Shown here in pieces: positions 45,792-55,002 of a stretch of DNA of 64,000 nt. The notes under the pieces were generated by a model. That model was not told where the DNA came from. It was given only the letters and a program-made list of their open reading frames with translations, and made no database searches. The stretch spans positions 1-64,000 of the forward strand of contig CALAMC010000035.1 in the NCBI GenBank assembly GCA_937925655.1, written 5' to 3'. Source of the DNA: an uncultured candidate division Zixibacteria bacterium. Lineage in GTDB: Bacteria; Zixibacteria; MSB-5A5; GN15; PGXB01. Both the position numbers and the translations under genes were made by a program. The number at the start of each line of letters is the position of its first letter. Within the stretch, counting starts at the first letter, position 1.

Positions 45792-45890
45792 CTTTTTTAT
45801 GTCAACCAATGGCGTTAATCTTTATCCCACGAAATAGAGAATACCAAAGAACCATGGCACGGCACTTCGGGGAAAACCCGTAACTGCCGG

Positions 45891-45908
45891 CCATAAGGGC
45901 CCTTATGG
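45891..45908. repeat. Perfect 18-bp palindrome
   Basis: CCATAAGGGCCCTTATGG is an exact palindrome without loop, about 45 nt downstream of the first cheC stop and 100 nt from the tRNA. It could be a protein-binding site or part of a terminator; role unknown. Confidence 0.5.
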
Positions 45909-45952
45909 TATAGCCATCAACGAGAATGCAGAATGCCGCGGCCTGGCATTGG

Positions 45953-46573
45953 CTATTTGACTTTGGCGCGGCAGGCGGCCATGGTTTCGACCAGCAGTTC
46001 AAATGCTCCGGCGGCAAGCAGGATCAGGATATTGCCAATGACGCTTTTCTCGTCAATATCAAAATGGGCTCTGGCGTACAGGGAATGCGTGTCGCCTATA
46101 GAAGAATTGGCATCGATTGAAGAAAAGCCCATAATTTCCGGCAATGAACCTTCCCGATAAACCGGTACCTGATATTCAAACCGTTGTCCGATAACATTGG
46201 AAATGGTCCCGAGAACGCTATTGGTTAAAATGTTGCCGATTTCCAGCAACGTATCGCCTCGTTCAGCTTCAATCGCCGCCGAATCCATCGCCTCGCCAAC
46301 CATGCGTTGGGTGAGGGCATTGCCGTTTTCCCGGGACAGGAGTAAAAGGGCATAACCATTCATGGTGCCATGAAATCGTTGGCTGACGGCAACCAGTTGC
46401 GTAGTGTTATCGATTTCAAGGTGGGTGTGCAGGTCGGAAAAATCGGTTACGCCCACGAGGGGAACCTGCATGTGCACCCGATGCCCGACGAGCTCACTCA
46501 TGACGGAACCGGCTTTAACCGTACCGGCATTAATCACTTCCATTAGCATGTCGCATTGTTCACTCGTCAGCAT
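45953..46573 (-). CDS. cheC: CheC-type CheY-phosphate phosphatase, copy 1
   Basis: About 206 residues. It carries both CheC active-site motifs in exact DX3EX2NX22P form: one in DMLMEVINAG with the Pro in MQVPLV, the other in DTLLEIGNIL with the Pro in YQVPVY. CheC removes phosphate from CheY to reset chemotaxis or related signalling. ATG 46573 matches the start of its paralogue and has GGGAG upstream; an earlier in-frame start at 46594 lies in the CheY gene. It overlaps that gene's stop by 14 nt, so the pair is co-translated. Confidence 0.9.
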   Translation of the reverse strand: MLTSEQCDMLMEVINAGTVKAGSVMSELVGHRVHMQVPLVGVTDFSDLHTHLEIDNTTQLVAVSQRFHGTMNGYALLLLSRENGNALTQRMVGEAMDSAAIEAERGDTLLEIGNILTNSVLGTISNVIGQRFEYQVPVYREGSLPEIMGFSSIDANSSIGDTHSLYARAHFDIDEKSVIGNILILLAAGAFELLVETMAACRAKVK

Positions 46574-46949
46574 TCTGACTTCTCCCTGTTTCACGTTTCA
46601 AGAACTTATTCAAGGCCACTTCCAGGCTGGCGCCGTTGATGGGTTTGTTGAGAAAATCCTTCGCCCCCAATTCCAGACATTCCTGCTTGGTGCATTCCTG
46701 AATGTCGGCAGTCACCACGACAACCGGAATCGTGTAGCCCCTCGATTTCAGACCGCGCAACAGACCTATGCCGTCCATTTCCGGCATCAGCAAATCGGAG
46801 ATTATCAGGTCCGGTTTGACCTCTTCGGCCGCTTTCAATCCGAGGGCCCCGTTCTCCGCCTCTGATACCTCGTGACCCAGGTCCGACAGCATCTTGGACA
46901 TGCATTTTCTTTGGAATCTGGAATCGTCGACCAATAAGATTCTGGCCAT
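46560..46949 (-). CDS. CheY-like single-domain response regulator, copy 1
   Basis: About 129 residues, a single receiver domain: acidic pair in LLVDDSRFQRKCM, phosphoacceptor Asp in LIISDLLMPEMDG, Thr in VVVTAD and Lys in FLNKPINGAS. No output domain. ATG 46949 has AGGGG 7 nt upstream. It is followed by cheC copy 1, its likely phosphatase. The same two-gene unit is repeated at 47362-48359, with protein identity well above 70% by eye. Confidence 0.93.
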   Translation of the reverse strand: MARILLVDDSRFQRKCMSKMLSDLGHEVSEAENGALGLKAAEEVKPDLIISDLLMPEMDGIGLLRGLKSRGYTIPVVVVTADIQECTKQECLELGAKDFLNKPINGASLEVALNKFLKRETGRSQNADE

Positions 46950-47013
46950 GATACGACCCCTTATGTTTTCCAAAAAGAAGTTCTGTAAGTAAGACATGTT
47001 TGCATATGAATTG

Positions 47014-47040
47014 ATATCGGCAAATCCGGCCCGTGCTTGA
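47014..47040 (-). promoter_or_regulatory. Possible sigma-28-type promoter, cheY-cheC copy 1
   Basis: On the minus strand TCAAG, 14 nt of spacer, then GCCGATAT, close to the flagellar sigma-28 -10 consensus GCCGATAA; the -35 (TCAAG versus TAAAG) is weaker. It lies about 65 nt before ATG 46949. The same block is conserved before the second copy. Confidence 0.45.
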
Positions 47041-47361
47041 TATTTCCAAAAACGGTAAACCTATTGTGCCTTTTGGTATTGGATCAGGCAGAGAAAACCT
47101 TTTTCGAAGAACACCGGAATAATTGATTTTGCCGACATTACCCGGGTTTGACGAAAGTCAGACCGTTTTTTGTAATACAGGATATGGGAATTAAATGGCC
47201 GATTTTTTATTGGCCAGTTGCCCCTATTTATTTATTCGATGTCAGAATTGTGAATTCAGGTAACCGGACCCCGGCCCTATGCGGAACTGGTTCGTTAATA
47301 GTCAAAAGACCAATGCGGCCCCGCCGTTGCCATCAAATTGCGCGATACCATCCACCGATAG
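47041..47361. other. Spacer between the two cheY-cheC units
   Basis: 321 nt without a supportable gene. An 87-codon frame at 47148-47411 overlaps cheC copy 2 antisense and lacks a ribosome site. Part of the region presumably ends the transcript of copy 2, but I see no strong hairpin with T tract. Confidence 0.5.
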
Positions 47362-47982
47362 CTATTGGGTTTTGGCTCGGGAGGCGGCGATACGTTCGAC
47401 CAGAAGATTAAAGGCCCCGGCGGTGAGTAGAATAAGAACACAGCCGATAATGCGTTGATCGTCAATGTCAAAATGGGCCGTGGCGTAAAGGGAGTGAGAA
47501 TCGCCGATCGAGCAACTGGCGGTTATTGATGAAAAGGCGATGATCTCCGGCAATGTTCCTTCCTGATAAACCGGCACCTGATACTCGAAATGGTGGCCAA
47601 TAGTATTGGCAATGGTTCCAAGGACGCTGTTGGTCAGGATATTGCCGACTTCCAGCAGGGTATCTCGCAGCTCCATCTCGACCGAATCTGCACCTGATTG
47701 GCCGCCGGTCAAGCGTTGTGTGAGCGCATTGCCATTTTCCCGGGACAGCAACAGAAGAGCGTACCCATCCATGGTGCCGTGAAATTGCTGGCAGACGGCG
47801 ACCATTTTTATGAAGTTTTCTATTTCCAGTTGGGTGTGCAGGTCGGTGAAATCGGTCACGCCCACGAGAGGCACCCGCATCCGGACCTGGTGACCCACGA
47901 GATCACTCAAAACGGAGCCGGCCTTGACCACCCCGGCATTAATCACTTCCGTCAGCATTTCGCATTGTTCAGGCGTCAGCAT
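47362..47982 (-). CDS. cheC: CheC-type CheY-phosphate phosphatase, copy 2
   Basis: 206 residues. The second motif is intact (DTLLEVGNIL ... YQVPVY, DX3EX2NX22P). The first keeps EX2NX22P but begins with Glu (EMLTEVINAG ... MRVPLV) instead of Asp or Ser, which may reduce activity at that site. Otherwise strongly similar to copy 1 along its whole length. Its ATG overlaps the CheY stop by 1 nt (TAATG). Confidence 0.9.
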   Translation of the reverse strand: MLTPEQCEMLTEVINAGVVKAGSVLSDLVGHQVRMRVPLVGVTDFTDLHTQLEIENFIKMVAVCQQFHGTMDGYALLLLSRENGNALTQRLTGGQSGADSVEMELRDTLLEVGNILTNSVLGTIANTIGHHFEYQVPVYQEGTLPEIIAFSSITASCSIGDSHSLYATAHFDIDDQRIIGCVLILLTAGAFNLLVERIAASRAKTQ

Positions 47983-48359
47983 TATGTCTTCTCCCCGGTT
48001 GCAGGATTCAAAAACTTATTTAAAGCCGCCTCGAGGTTGGCGATGTTGACCGGTTTGTTGAGAAAGATCTTCGCCCCCAATTCCAGACATTCCTGCTTGG
48101 TGCAATCCTGAATATCGGCCGTCACCACCACCACCGGGATTGTGCAACCCCGCGATTTAAGGCCGCGCAACAGGCCGATACCGTCAACCACCGGCATCAA
48201 TAAATCGGAGATAATCATGTCCGGTTTGACCGCTTCCGCGACTTCTAAACCAAGGGCTCCGTTCTCCGCTTCCGATACCTCGTGACCCAGGTCAGACAAC
48301 ATCTTGGACATGCATTTTCTTTGAAATCTGGAATCATCGACCAATAAAATTTTGGCCAT
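47982..48359 (-). CDS. CheY-like single-domain response regulator, copy 2
   Basis: About 125 residues, the paralogue of the regulator at 46560: acidic pair in LLVDDSRFQRKCM, Asp in MIISDLLMPVVDG, Thr in VVVTAD and Lys in FLNKPVNIAN. One difference is Lys-to-Ile near KIFLNKP (copy 1 reads KDFLNKP). The two alpha4-beta5 faces are nearly identical, so partner choice may overlap. ATG 48359 gives the same start as copy 1. Confidence 0.93.
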   Translation of the reverse strand: MAKILLVDDSRFQRKCMSKMLSDLGHEVSEAENGALGLEVAEAVKPDMIISDLLMPVVDGIGLLRGLKSRGCTIPVVVVTADIQDCTKQECLELGAKIFLNKPVNIANLEAALNKFLNPATGEKT

Positions 48360-48423
48360 GTTATAACCTCTTATATTTCCTAAAAAATCGGCTTCATTGG
48401 TTAGACACAGTTTATTATAGTTT

Positions 48424-48451
48424 TTATCGGTCAATCCGGCCCGTCTCTTGA
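48424..48451 (-). promoter_or_regulatory. Possible sigma-28-type promoter, cheY-cheC copy 2
   Basis: Minus-strand TCAAG, then 15 nt, then ACCGATAA; the intervening CGGGCCGGATT segment is shared with copy 1. The -10 matches 7 of 8 bases of the flagellar consensus; spacing is 1 nt longer than in copy 1. Confidence 0.4.
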
Positions 48452-48623
48452 TATTGGCCGGTGTCGATAAACGCGTCTTGCGGTTATTCCATTTATCGGA
48501 GTAAGCCTATGGCTTATAACATGAAACCGAGGGGTCGAGTCCCGGTAGCAGGTTTTATTGACATTGACGGAAAAATAATGACCCCCGTTTTATCGGTATT
48601 TTAGATATGGAACAAAACAAGTC

Positions 48624-49256
48624 TTATTTAAGACCGGGAAAAAGCTCCACCAGGCCTCCGGCAATAAACTCGACGGCAATCGCGGCCAGAATCAGCCCCA
48701 TCAGCCGCGTGACGTTGTTAAGCCCCGTTTGGCCCAGTTTGCGACTGATGACGATGGAAAGACGAAGCATGACCCAGGTTATAGCGGCGACAGCAATGAT
48801 ACACAAGATAAGATAAAGTCTGATGCCCCATCCGGGGATGCTGTGAGCATATATAATGATCGTACTCAAGGCCGCGGGGCCCGCCAGAAGCGGCACGGCC
48901 AACGGGACGACTGCCACATTTTCCTTTTCTACCGCCTCTTTGGCTTCTTCGGGGGCCTGTTTGCTCGGGCTTGTTTTGGCGTTGAGCATGGCCAGCGCCA
49001 AAATAAAAATGAGAACACCTCCGGCGACACGGAAGGAGGCGATACTGATGTTGAAAAATTTCAAAATCGGACCGCCCGCAAGCGAGCCGAATATCAGCAC
49101 GACGGCGGCGAAGATGACCGCCACTTTGGCTGTCCGGGCCCGTTCCCGTTCGGTCTCGTCGGCGGTGATACTGATAAAAATCGGCAGAAGTCCGAGCGGA
49201 TCGACAATAACGATAAGGGCGGCAAAGATTTCTATATACTGATGCCACTCAAGCAT
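48624..49256 (-). CDS. MarC-family (UPF0056) membrane protein
   Basis: A 210-residue inner-membrane protein with six hydrophobic segments and the family blocks IVIVDPLGLLPIFISIT near the N-terminus, RVAGGVLIFILALAML, VPLAVPLLAGPAALSTIII and RLMGLILAAIAVEFIAGG at the end. Once thought to be an antibiotic exporter, MarC has no established function. A single gene; 48435-48623 on one side holds only the second che promoter. Confidence 0.93.
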   Translation of the reverse strand: MLEWHQYIEIFAALIVIVDPLGLLPIFISITADETERERARTAKVAVIFAAVVLIFGSLAGGPILKFFNISIASFRVAGGVLIFILALAMLNAKTSPSKQAPEEAKEAVEKENVAVVPLAVPLLAGPAALSTIIIYAHSIPGWGIRLYLILCIIAVAAITWVMLRLSIVISRKLGQTGLNNVTRLMGLILAAIAVEFIAGGLVELFPGLK

Positions 49257-49407
49257 ATTTAAGTCCCCGTCAGCATATGCATACGCTGTGAAGACAATCT
49301 ATAAGCATAACCATGTTTGTCAAGAGGCACAAATAAGCACGGGGAGTCTTCCTCGGCCGATTTTGATGTACCGGTAATGACATGCATGCGGTGTTTAGGG
49401 AGGTCGG

Positions 49408-52400
49408 TCAGGGGGTCTTTGGGCGCAGTTTCAATGGTTTGGCGGCGTCGGTAACGGCGTCGATTCGGGCGGCAAAACCGCTGCGATTGCGGACTTCATC
49501 TTCAGTGACAAAGTGCAGGTCCAGAAGTCGTTCGCAGCGATAACCCGTCTGGCGGAAATTTATTTCCGCCAGACACTGGCTCCAGCCTTCAAACCATAAT
49601 TTAATCCGGGCAAGCTGGTCCTCGTTACCTTCGAAGCGAATCAACAGGTCGATATCACTGCCGGGTCCGGCCGTTTCGTTTTTGCTGCTTCCAATCAGGT
49701 ACATCGCCGTAATACCGGAATTAACCGGATCGATTTGTTCGGCGATCCTTTCGGCCATCTGCTGTCGCCAGCGCCAATAAAAAGTCTGCTCCACCATGCC
49801 CAGGTTCTGAATAATGCCGGCATCCTGGTCCCGCACCGACGGCAGATCGATAACGCCCATGGCGATATTCAATTCACTGTTGGTCAGGATCTTAAGGATT
49901 CTCTTATCGGCGGCATAGGGGATATTAACTATTTTCAGGAATTCGCCAAGATAGCTTTTTTCGGTTAATATCTCATTTAAAAGATTCGGGGCTTTACGGA
50001 CAACGGTGTGGTTGGACAGACGGCGGCACTCGTGGTCGTCAAGCGGAATATAAACGATCCCGCGCTCCATGATGTCATTGAAGAGATGATAATTGTAGCG
50101 CAGATTGGGGGTCTTTTCGGGTGTATCGGGCATCCACTCCATGATACAAGCGGCGTTGTTCAGCTCCGAAAACGATAAAAGTTCCCCGGGACGGAAGGCC
50201 CCGACCTGTGTCCAGAGGGGGGGGCAGACCAGGGCGTAGCGACGTTCCGGCAACCACCGGTTAATGCGCGCCATGAGGTGTTTCAAGTCAATCGGGTTAT
50301 CGCGATTTTCCAGGTAATCGTATATTTCAGGATTGATTATCACCAGGTGGGTTGCATCGATGACCCCGTTGCATGATACAAAGTTCGATATCTTAAACAT
50401 GACGTTACTGCGATTAATGTCGATCGAAATCGGCGGCGGCGGGTATGACGTAGTACAACACTGGGCGGAGCACTGCAACAGGTAAAACGAGTCGCCGTCA
50501 CAGGCGAACTCGATATTGAGATCGTATCCATAAGCGTCTTTAAGCGTGGTCAAAATCCCGCCGACAATGTTGTAGAAATCGGTATTGGCCAGAGTACTGT
50601 CGTAAAAAAGTCTCGGTCCGGATGGTTGCCGATCGGCATCGGCGTTTTCCTCTGAATCGGTACGCCCGTGTGCTTTCGAACTGCCGGCGCCAGATAAATC
50701 ATGGGTTTCCGGTCTTAATTGATTCAGGAGTTCCTCTATATTCAGCGTTTCCATCAGGCCCGATTCCAGGTTTAATACATCGATCATCCGCTGTTCCGGA
50801 CCGACCTTATCAAAACCATTTGGGCCTTCTTCGTATCCACCGGCGGCAATGGGTATGAAAATATGATAATCGCCACCGTCGTTTTTCGACAGCCGCGTGC
50901 CGCATCCGGCCACAAGACGGATCAAGCCTTCGTCGGGATTGAAATTCTCTGAAGTCCGAATCAGGTTTTTGGTTGAAGCCGTCCCCGAACAGACCGGAAA
51001 AAAGTATTTGCCGAACTGTTTGCCCACCAGCTGCTGAACGAGTATGCCCATTTCTTCGCTGTAATCGACCATCTGATACAGTTTACGGTAGGCGATCGGG
51101 TCGTGAGCGAACACCGAGGCAAAAACGACGGCGATTGCGGCCGTCAGGTCCTGCAAGACCTCTTCTCTGGTGCCGGTGTTGGCGATAATGACATACGCGT
51201 ATTTTCCGGAAAAATTGAATTCCTTGCTTTTTTCCAACAGGCTGGAGCTGCGCACTATCAGCGGACGTCCCTCGGACTCATCCAGAATTTTATGCAGGGC
51301 CTGAACTATGTCGGGGGGAAACGGCGCCGAGCGGATCTTTTCGACGATCTGCGGATATTCAAATTCAATCTGAATGATGTTTTTGTACTTCTGACCGGTG
51401 ATTTCATCGAGGTCATTGTTAACCAGGAAATGCTGAAAGACGTCGGACGATATGTACCACGATTTGGGAATTTTCACCTGCTTCATCAGGCGGTCGGTCT
51501 GCGACTTTTTTTTCAGGATGCACCCGGCCAGGTACAACCCGGCGCTCTTGCCGCCCAGTCGCCCCTGCCCCTTGAGGGAGTAGATGACCTGCAGCAACAG
51601 GTGATAGATATCGCCGATACCGAGATTTTTCCGGGCGATGGCGACGTATTCCTTCTCCCGGGATAGAAAGCGGCGCACCAGTTCGACCTGCACGTTTTTC
51701 CAGAAGGCCGAGTGGACTTCCTGCCGATTCTTGATGTAATCTTCGTATTTTTTGAGCGATTCGACGACTTCGTTGATGGTCAGGCTGCGGTTGATGGTCT
51801 GAATCAGGGAACTTAACTTGTCTTCTTCAATCCATCGTTCTATCTGTTTTTTGATGTCCTCGTTGGAATAATATCGGGCGGCGATGGAAAATATGGCAAA
51901 CGTCATCCGGGTCTGAAAAGCGTTCAGTTGCACATCGCCGGATTCGGCCGCGCCGAATTTTTTCCGCTTGCGGGTGCGGGGCATTTCCTGCCAATAGGTT
52001 TGCATGAGGCTGCGGGCTTCGTCGATTTTGATAAGGCTCAAATGGTTGAGCATGCGGGTGGCGATTCTCCAGCACAACACCGGGTCGATGCCGCGCAGGA
52101 CGTTGATCAGGGTCTCCCAGTTTTGAAGCGATGCCGCGGAATCATCGGTCTCCGCCCCCAAAGAACCATTGGCGGTCTGCATGAGATTTTTCTGTTCGAT
52201 AAACCGCCCCAGGCGAAAGGCAATGGTTTTGACCAGTTTTATTTCCTCGGTCAAAAACGGCCCATGGTCCTCCTGCGGCATCTGCCGCGCACAACAGACA
52301 TCAAGTCGCCCGGCGCCGCGGTCATGCACCATGATGTCGGCCGATAACTGACACTCCGTTTCGATGAATCCGGGGGATTCGAAGGTATCTTCACCGAAGA

Positions 52401-52575
52401 TGATTCTGGCCATGCAGTGTTCCGGGTGTTGCCAGCCCGGTGGAAGAGCTTCGACAATATCCTTGAGGATTTCGTCGAGCGGACGGTTGTAATCGGACAG
52501 GATATCATTGACCCGATACAGACATTCTAATTCCTTGGCCCGTTCCTGAAGTGATTTTAAGGTATTCTTATTCAT
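49408..52575 (-). CDS. GAF / PEP-pyruvate-binding / nucleotidyltransferase fusion protein
   Basis: 1055 residues, no signal or membrane segments. Residues 1-130 resemble a GAF sensor (LECLYRVNDILSDYNRPLDE, TIAFRLGRFIEQ). Residues about 335-530 match the PPDK_N/PEP-synthase ATP-grasp domain: LGGKSAGLYLAG, IVRSSSLLEKSKEFNFSGK, VVFASVFAHDPIAYRK and MGILVQQLVG. A middle region of about 300 residues is unassigned. The last 120 residues start with a Pol-beta-type nucleotidyltransferase signature, GSSKNETAGPGSDIDLLI (GS...DxD, about 965-982). No His phosphocarrier or PEP-enzyme C-domain is seen, so it is not a normal PEP synthase. GGGAG precedes ATG 52575. A regulatory or nucleotide-transfer role is inferred. 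Confidence 0.78.
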   Translation of the reverse strand: MNKNTLKSLQERAKELECLYRVNDILSDYNRPLDEILKDIVEALPPGWQHPEHCMARIIFGEDTFESPGFIETECQLSADIMVHDRGAGRLDVCCARQMPQEDHGPFLTEEIKLVKTIAFRLGRFIEQKNLMQTANGSLGAETDDSAASLQNWETLINVLRGIDPVLCWRIATRMLNHLSLIKIDEARSLMQTYWQEMPRTRKRKKFGAAESGDVQLNAFQTRMTFAIFSIAARYYSNEDIKKQIERWIEEDKLSSLIQTINRSLTINEVVESLKKYEDYIKNRQEVHSAFWKNVQVELVRRFLSREKEYVAIARKNLGIGDIYHLLLQVIYSLKGQGRLGGKSAGLYLAGCILKKKSQTDRLMKQVKIPKSWYISSDVFQHFLVNNDLDEITGQKYKNIIQIEFEYPQIVEKIRSAPFPPDIVQALHKILDESEGRPLIVRSSSLLEKSKEFNFSGKYAYVIIANTGTREEVLQDLTAAIAVVFASVFAHDPIAYRKLYQMVDYSEEMGILVQQLVGKQFGKYFFPVCSGTASTKNLIRTSENFNPDEGLIRLVAGCGTRLSKNDGGDYHIFIPIAAGGYEEGPNGFDKVGPEQRMIDVLNLESGLMETLNIEELLNQLRPETHDLSGAGSSKAHGRTDSEENADADRQPSGPRLFYDSTLANTDFYNIVGGILTTLKDAYGYDLNIEFACDGDSFYLLQCSAQCCTTSYPPPPISIDINRSNVMFKISNFVSCNGVIDATHLVIINPEIYDYLENRDNPIDLKHLMARINRWLPERRYALVCPPLWTQVGAFRPGELLSFSELNNAACIMEWMPDTPEKTPNLRYNYHLFNDIMERGIVYIPLDDHECRRLSNHTVVRKAPNLLNEILTEKSYLGEFLKIVNIPYAADKRILKILTNSELNIAMGVIDLPSVRDQDAGIIQNLGMVEQTFYWRWRQQMAERIAEQIDPVNSGITAMYLIGSSKNETAGPGSDIDLLIRFEGNEDQLARIKLWFEGWSQCLAEINFRQTGYRCERLLDLHFVTEDEVRNRSGFAARIDAVTDAAKPLKLRPKTP

Positions 52576-52715
52576 GCTTCTCCCGCACCGTCAAGATAAT
52601 ACGCCCGGAGAGAAAACCGACAAAAAAATATGCGAATTTGAAATTAGGGACCGGGCCCACGGGGTCCGCCGGCGCGGACCCCGTGAGGCTTCAGGCCGCA
52701 AAACATCGTCTAAAA

Positions 52716-54308
52716 TCAGCCCTTTAAAATGGCATCGACTTCGTCTTTGCCCACGTCCAGAATATACTGAATGCCGCTGACGTCGGCGGCTTCATGAGTC
52801 AACGCGGCGATATCGGTCCGGCTGATATATTCCGTAGCGAATTTCCGGCTTCCGCACATGAGCTGCCGCAGGCCCTGGGCCAGGCGCTCATAATAAGTGT
52901 AAAGTCCGATCGCACCGGTGGGCAGGCGTTCGAATTCGTCATCACCGAGTTCCTTGCGCAATTCACCGGAGGTGACGAATATTTCATCACGGGTGTGCCC
53001 GAACCGTTCGACATAAACCGGCAGGTCATGGTTGTCCAAGGCCATGCCGATAGTCTTGCCAACCATGGCCGACGCGATCGGTCCGCGAGCCATGCCGACC
53101 AGTCTGACAAAAGGCGCTCCCAGAGCCAGACATTTGAAAATCTGGTCCTCGAATGTCGAACCCCCCGCCAGCGCCAGGGTGGGAACGTACTCACCATTAT
53201 CGGCCAGCCGTTTGGCATACTTGTACAGAAGTGAATGCAATTCCACCGGAGGAACACCCCATTCGTTCATCATGCGCCACGGGCTCATGCCCGTCCCGCC
53301 GCCCGCGCCGTCCACGGTCAGCAAGTCGAGTTTATATTTGGAGGAAAATTTCAGCGCCCGCGCCAGGTCGGCCGGCACATAGGCACCGGTCTTCAAAAAG
53401 ATATATTTCGCCCCGGCCCTGCGCAGTTGCTCCACGCGCTGGGCGAAAGATTCCTCGTCCACCATACCCAGTCGCGAATGGCGTTCGAATTCCTTAAAAG
53501 CTCCGCGTTCGAAAGCCCTGATGACGTTAGGGTCGGTCGGGTTGGGCAGGACGATATAGCCGCGCTCATAGAGCGTCTGGGCCTTTTTGAGACTGCGGAT
53601 TTTTACCTCGCCGCCGATGTTTTTGGCGCCCTGGCCCCATTTCATTTCCACAATCTGTACGCCCAGGGAGTTGATGGCATACTCTTGAGTCCCCAGCCGA
53701 GTATCCTCGACGTTGGCCTGCACGATTATGGCTCCATAGCCGTCGCGCTGGTGGTCGGTGTAAAGCTTGACACGCCGCTTCAAATCGACAGTGTCTACAA
53801 CTTTACCCTTGTCGAATTTGGCCTCCATGTCCATGCCGACCACGTTTTCGCCGATGGTCAGTCCGGTGCCCGCCAGGGCCGAGCCGATGGCCAGACCTTC
53901 CCAGTTATTCTTGGCAATGTCGGTCGAGCCGATACCGGGAATGAGCCACGGAAGCCGGAACTTTATTCCTTTGTCGTGGCCGAACTTCACTTCCAGGTTG
54001 ACGGCCGGGAATATGGCCTTGTCGCTGTCGGCCTCCATCCCATGCGCCCCGACGGCCGTCCCCATGATATTGAAGTGAGAATAGTCGACGGGATAGGTTT
54101 TTTCGGCCGCGGTCGTAATGACACCGAACGGCTGGGGGTATATCACCTCGTGCCCGCGGTAGGCCGACTTGCCGATTTCACACATGCCGATGCAGCCGTC
54201 CACGCACGTGACGCACATGCCCGAATTCGGCGTAACCGAACCCTCTGTACGGTTCTTGGTGAGGGTCGCCGCCGAAGAATTCACTCTTGAAAAAGTAATC
54301 GAAGTCAT
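52716..54308 (-). CDS. FMN-binding glutamate-synthase-like protein (GltB central domain only)
   Basis: 530 residues with the FMN/2-oxoglutarate barrel of glutamate synthase: WGQGAKNIGGEVKIRSLKKA, LLTVDGAGGGTGMSPWRMM and TLALAGGSTFEDQIFKCLAL. The glutaminase (GATase) domain at the N-terminus and the GXGXG domain at the C-terminus are absent, and so are the three cysteines that hold the 3Fe-4S cluster in standard GltB. Instead the N-terminus has CX2CX3CX3C (Cys32-Cys43, CVTCVDGCIGMC), a probable separate Fe-S site. It is the last gene of the five-gene operon from 59387; GGAGGAT precedes its ATG. Related stand-alone proteins exist in anaerobes without a known substrate. Confidence 0.85.
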   Translation of the reverse strand: MTSITFSRVNSSAATLTKNRTEGSVTPNSGMCVTCVDGCIGMCEIGKSAYRGHEVIYPQPFGVITTAAEKTYPVDYSHFNIMGTAVGAHGMEADSDKAIFPAVNLEVKFGHDKGIKFRLPWLIPGIGSTDIAKNNWEGLAIGSALAGTGLTIGENVVGMDMEAKFDKGKVVDTVDLKRRVKLYTDHQRDGYGAIIVQANVEDTRLGTQEYAINSLGVQIVEMKWGQGAKNIGGEVKIRSLKKAQTLYERGYIVLPNPTDPNVIRAFERGAFKEFERHSRLGMVDEESFAQRVEQLRRAGAKYIFLKTGAYVPADLARALKFSSKYKLDLLTVDGAGGGTGMSPWRMMNEWGVPPVELHSLLYKYAKRLADNGEYVPTLALAGGSTFEDQIFKCLALGAPFVRLVGMARGPIASAMVGKTIGMALDNHDLPVYVERFGHTRDEIFVTSGELRKELGDDEFERLPTGAIGLYTYYERLAQGLRQLMCGSRKFATEYISRTDIAALTHEAADVSGIQYILDVGKDEVDAILKG

Positions 54309-54324
54309 CTCATCCTCCGTTATG

Positions 54325-55002
54325 TCAATCTTTCTTTATTTCACAAGCTACACAGGGGTCCATGTAACACATCATGTCTTTAAACTGGTCTTTGACGTAG
54401 CAGGGTATGCTGATGTTGGCGCAACCCCCGCAAATAGCCTTTTCGGGTTCGGTATATGTGCACCGGAGCATGCAGGCCGGGCAGACATAAATGCACCCGC
54501 CGCATTGCCGACAGACATCCGAAGTGATGTCGAACGGCGTTCCGATGCTGCGTTTCTGGCCCCGCCCCCGGAAGCCGATCGCTCCCGACATCATTTGCTC
54601 TTTACACATTCGGACACACAGACCGCACATGATGCAGTCTTCGTACTCCTGACGGAAACGCTGTTGCGTGATATGGAATTCCGACGCCAGGTCCTGAATA
54701 ACCTTGGACTGGGGACACGACGCCAGAAGCAGTTCCAAAATCATTTTCCGGGCCCGCATGACTCGTCGCGAAGCCGTGCGGACGTGCAGACCTTCCTCGA
54801 CGGGAAAAGTGCACGATGAGACCAGCCGCGAATTGGGTTCCTGTCCGATTTCCACGACGCACAGACGGCAAGCACCATACGGCGACAGGCCCTCCATGTG
54901 ACACAGGGTCGGGATGGGAAAGCCCAGAAACCGCGCCGCCTCGAGGACGGTCGTTCCTTCTTCCACCTGGACCTTCAGACCGTTTATATGCAGTGTAATC
55001 AT
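54325..55002 (-). CDS. HoxU/NuoG-N-like iron-sulfur subunit
   Basis: 225 residues. N-terminal plant-type [2Fe-2S] domain (LGFPIPTLCHMEGLSPYGAC, RLCVVE, SSCTFPVEEG), then a NuoG-type His/Cys-rich segment without the full Hx3Cx2C motif, then two [4Fe-4S] ferredoxin motifs (CIMCGLCVRMC and CRQCGGCIYVC) and additional cysteines near the end. It would pass electrons between the NuoE/NuoF flavin module and other clusters. Its ATG overlaps the NuoF-GltD stop by 1 nt. Confidence 0.9.
   Translation of the reverse strand: MITLHINGLKVQVEEGTTVLEAARFLGFPIPTLCHMEGLSPYGACRLCVVEIGQEPNSRLVSSCTFPVEEGLHVRTASRRVMRARKMILELLLASCPQSKVIQDLASEFHITQQRFRQEYEDCIMCGLCVRMCKEQMMSGAIGFRGRGQKRSIGTPFDITSDVCRQCGGCIYVCPACMLRCTYTEPEKAICGGCANISIPCYVKDQFKDMMCYMDPCVACEIKKD

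Noticed and set aside
48511..48560. tRNA-like T-arm (GGGGTCGAGTCCC)
   Set aside because: The loop is one base short of a T arm and no acceptor or anticodon stem can be drawn around it.
53235..54290. 351-codon plus-strand frame
   Set aside because: Antisense to the GltB-like gene, no ribosome site, no recognisable domain.
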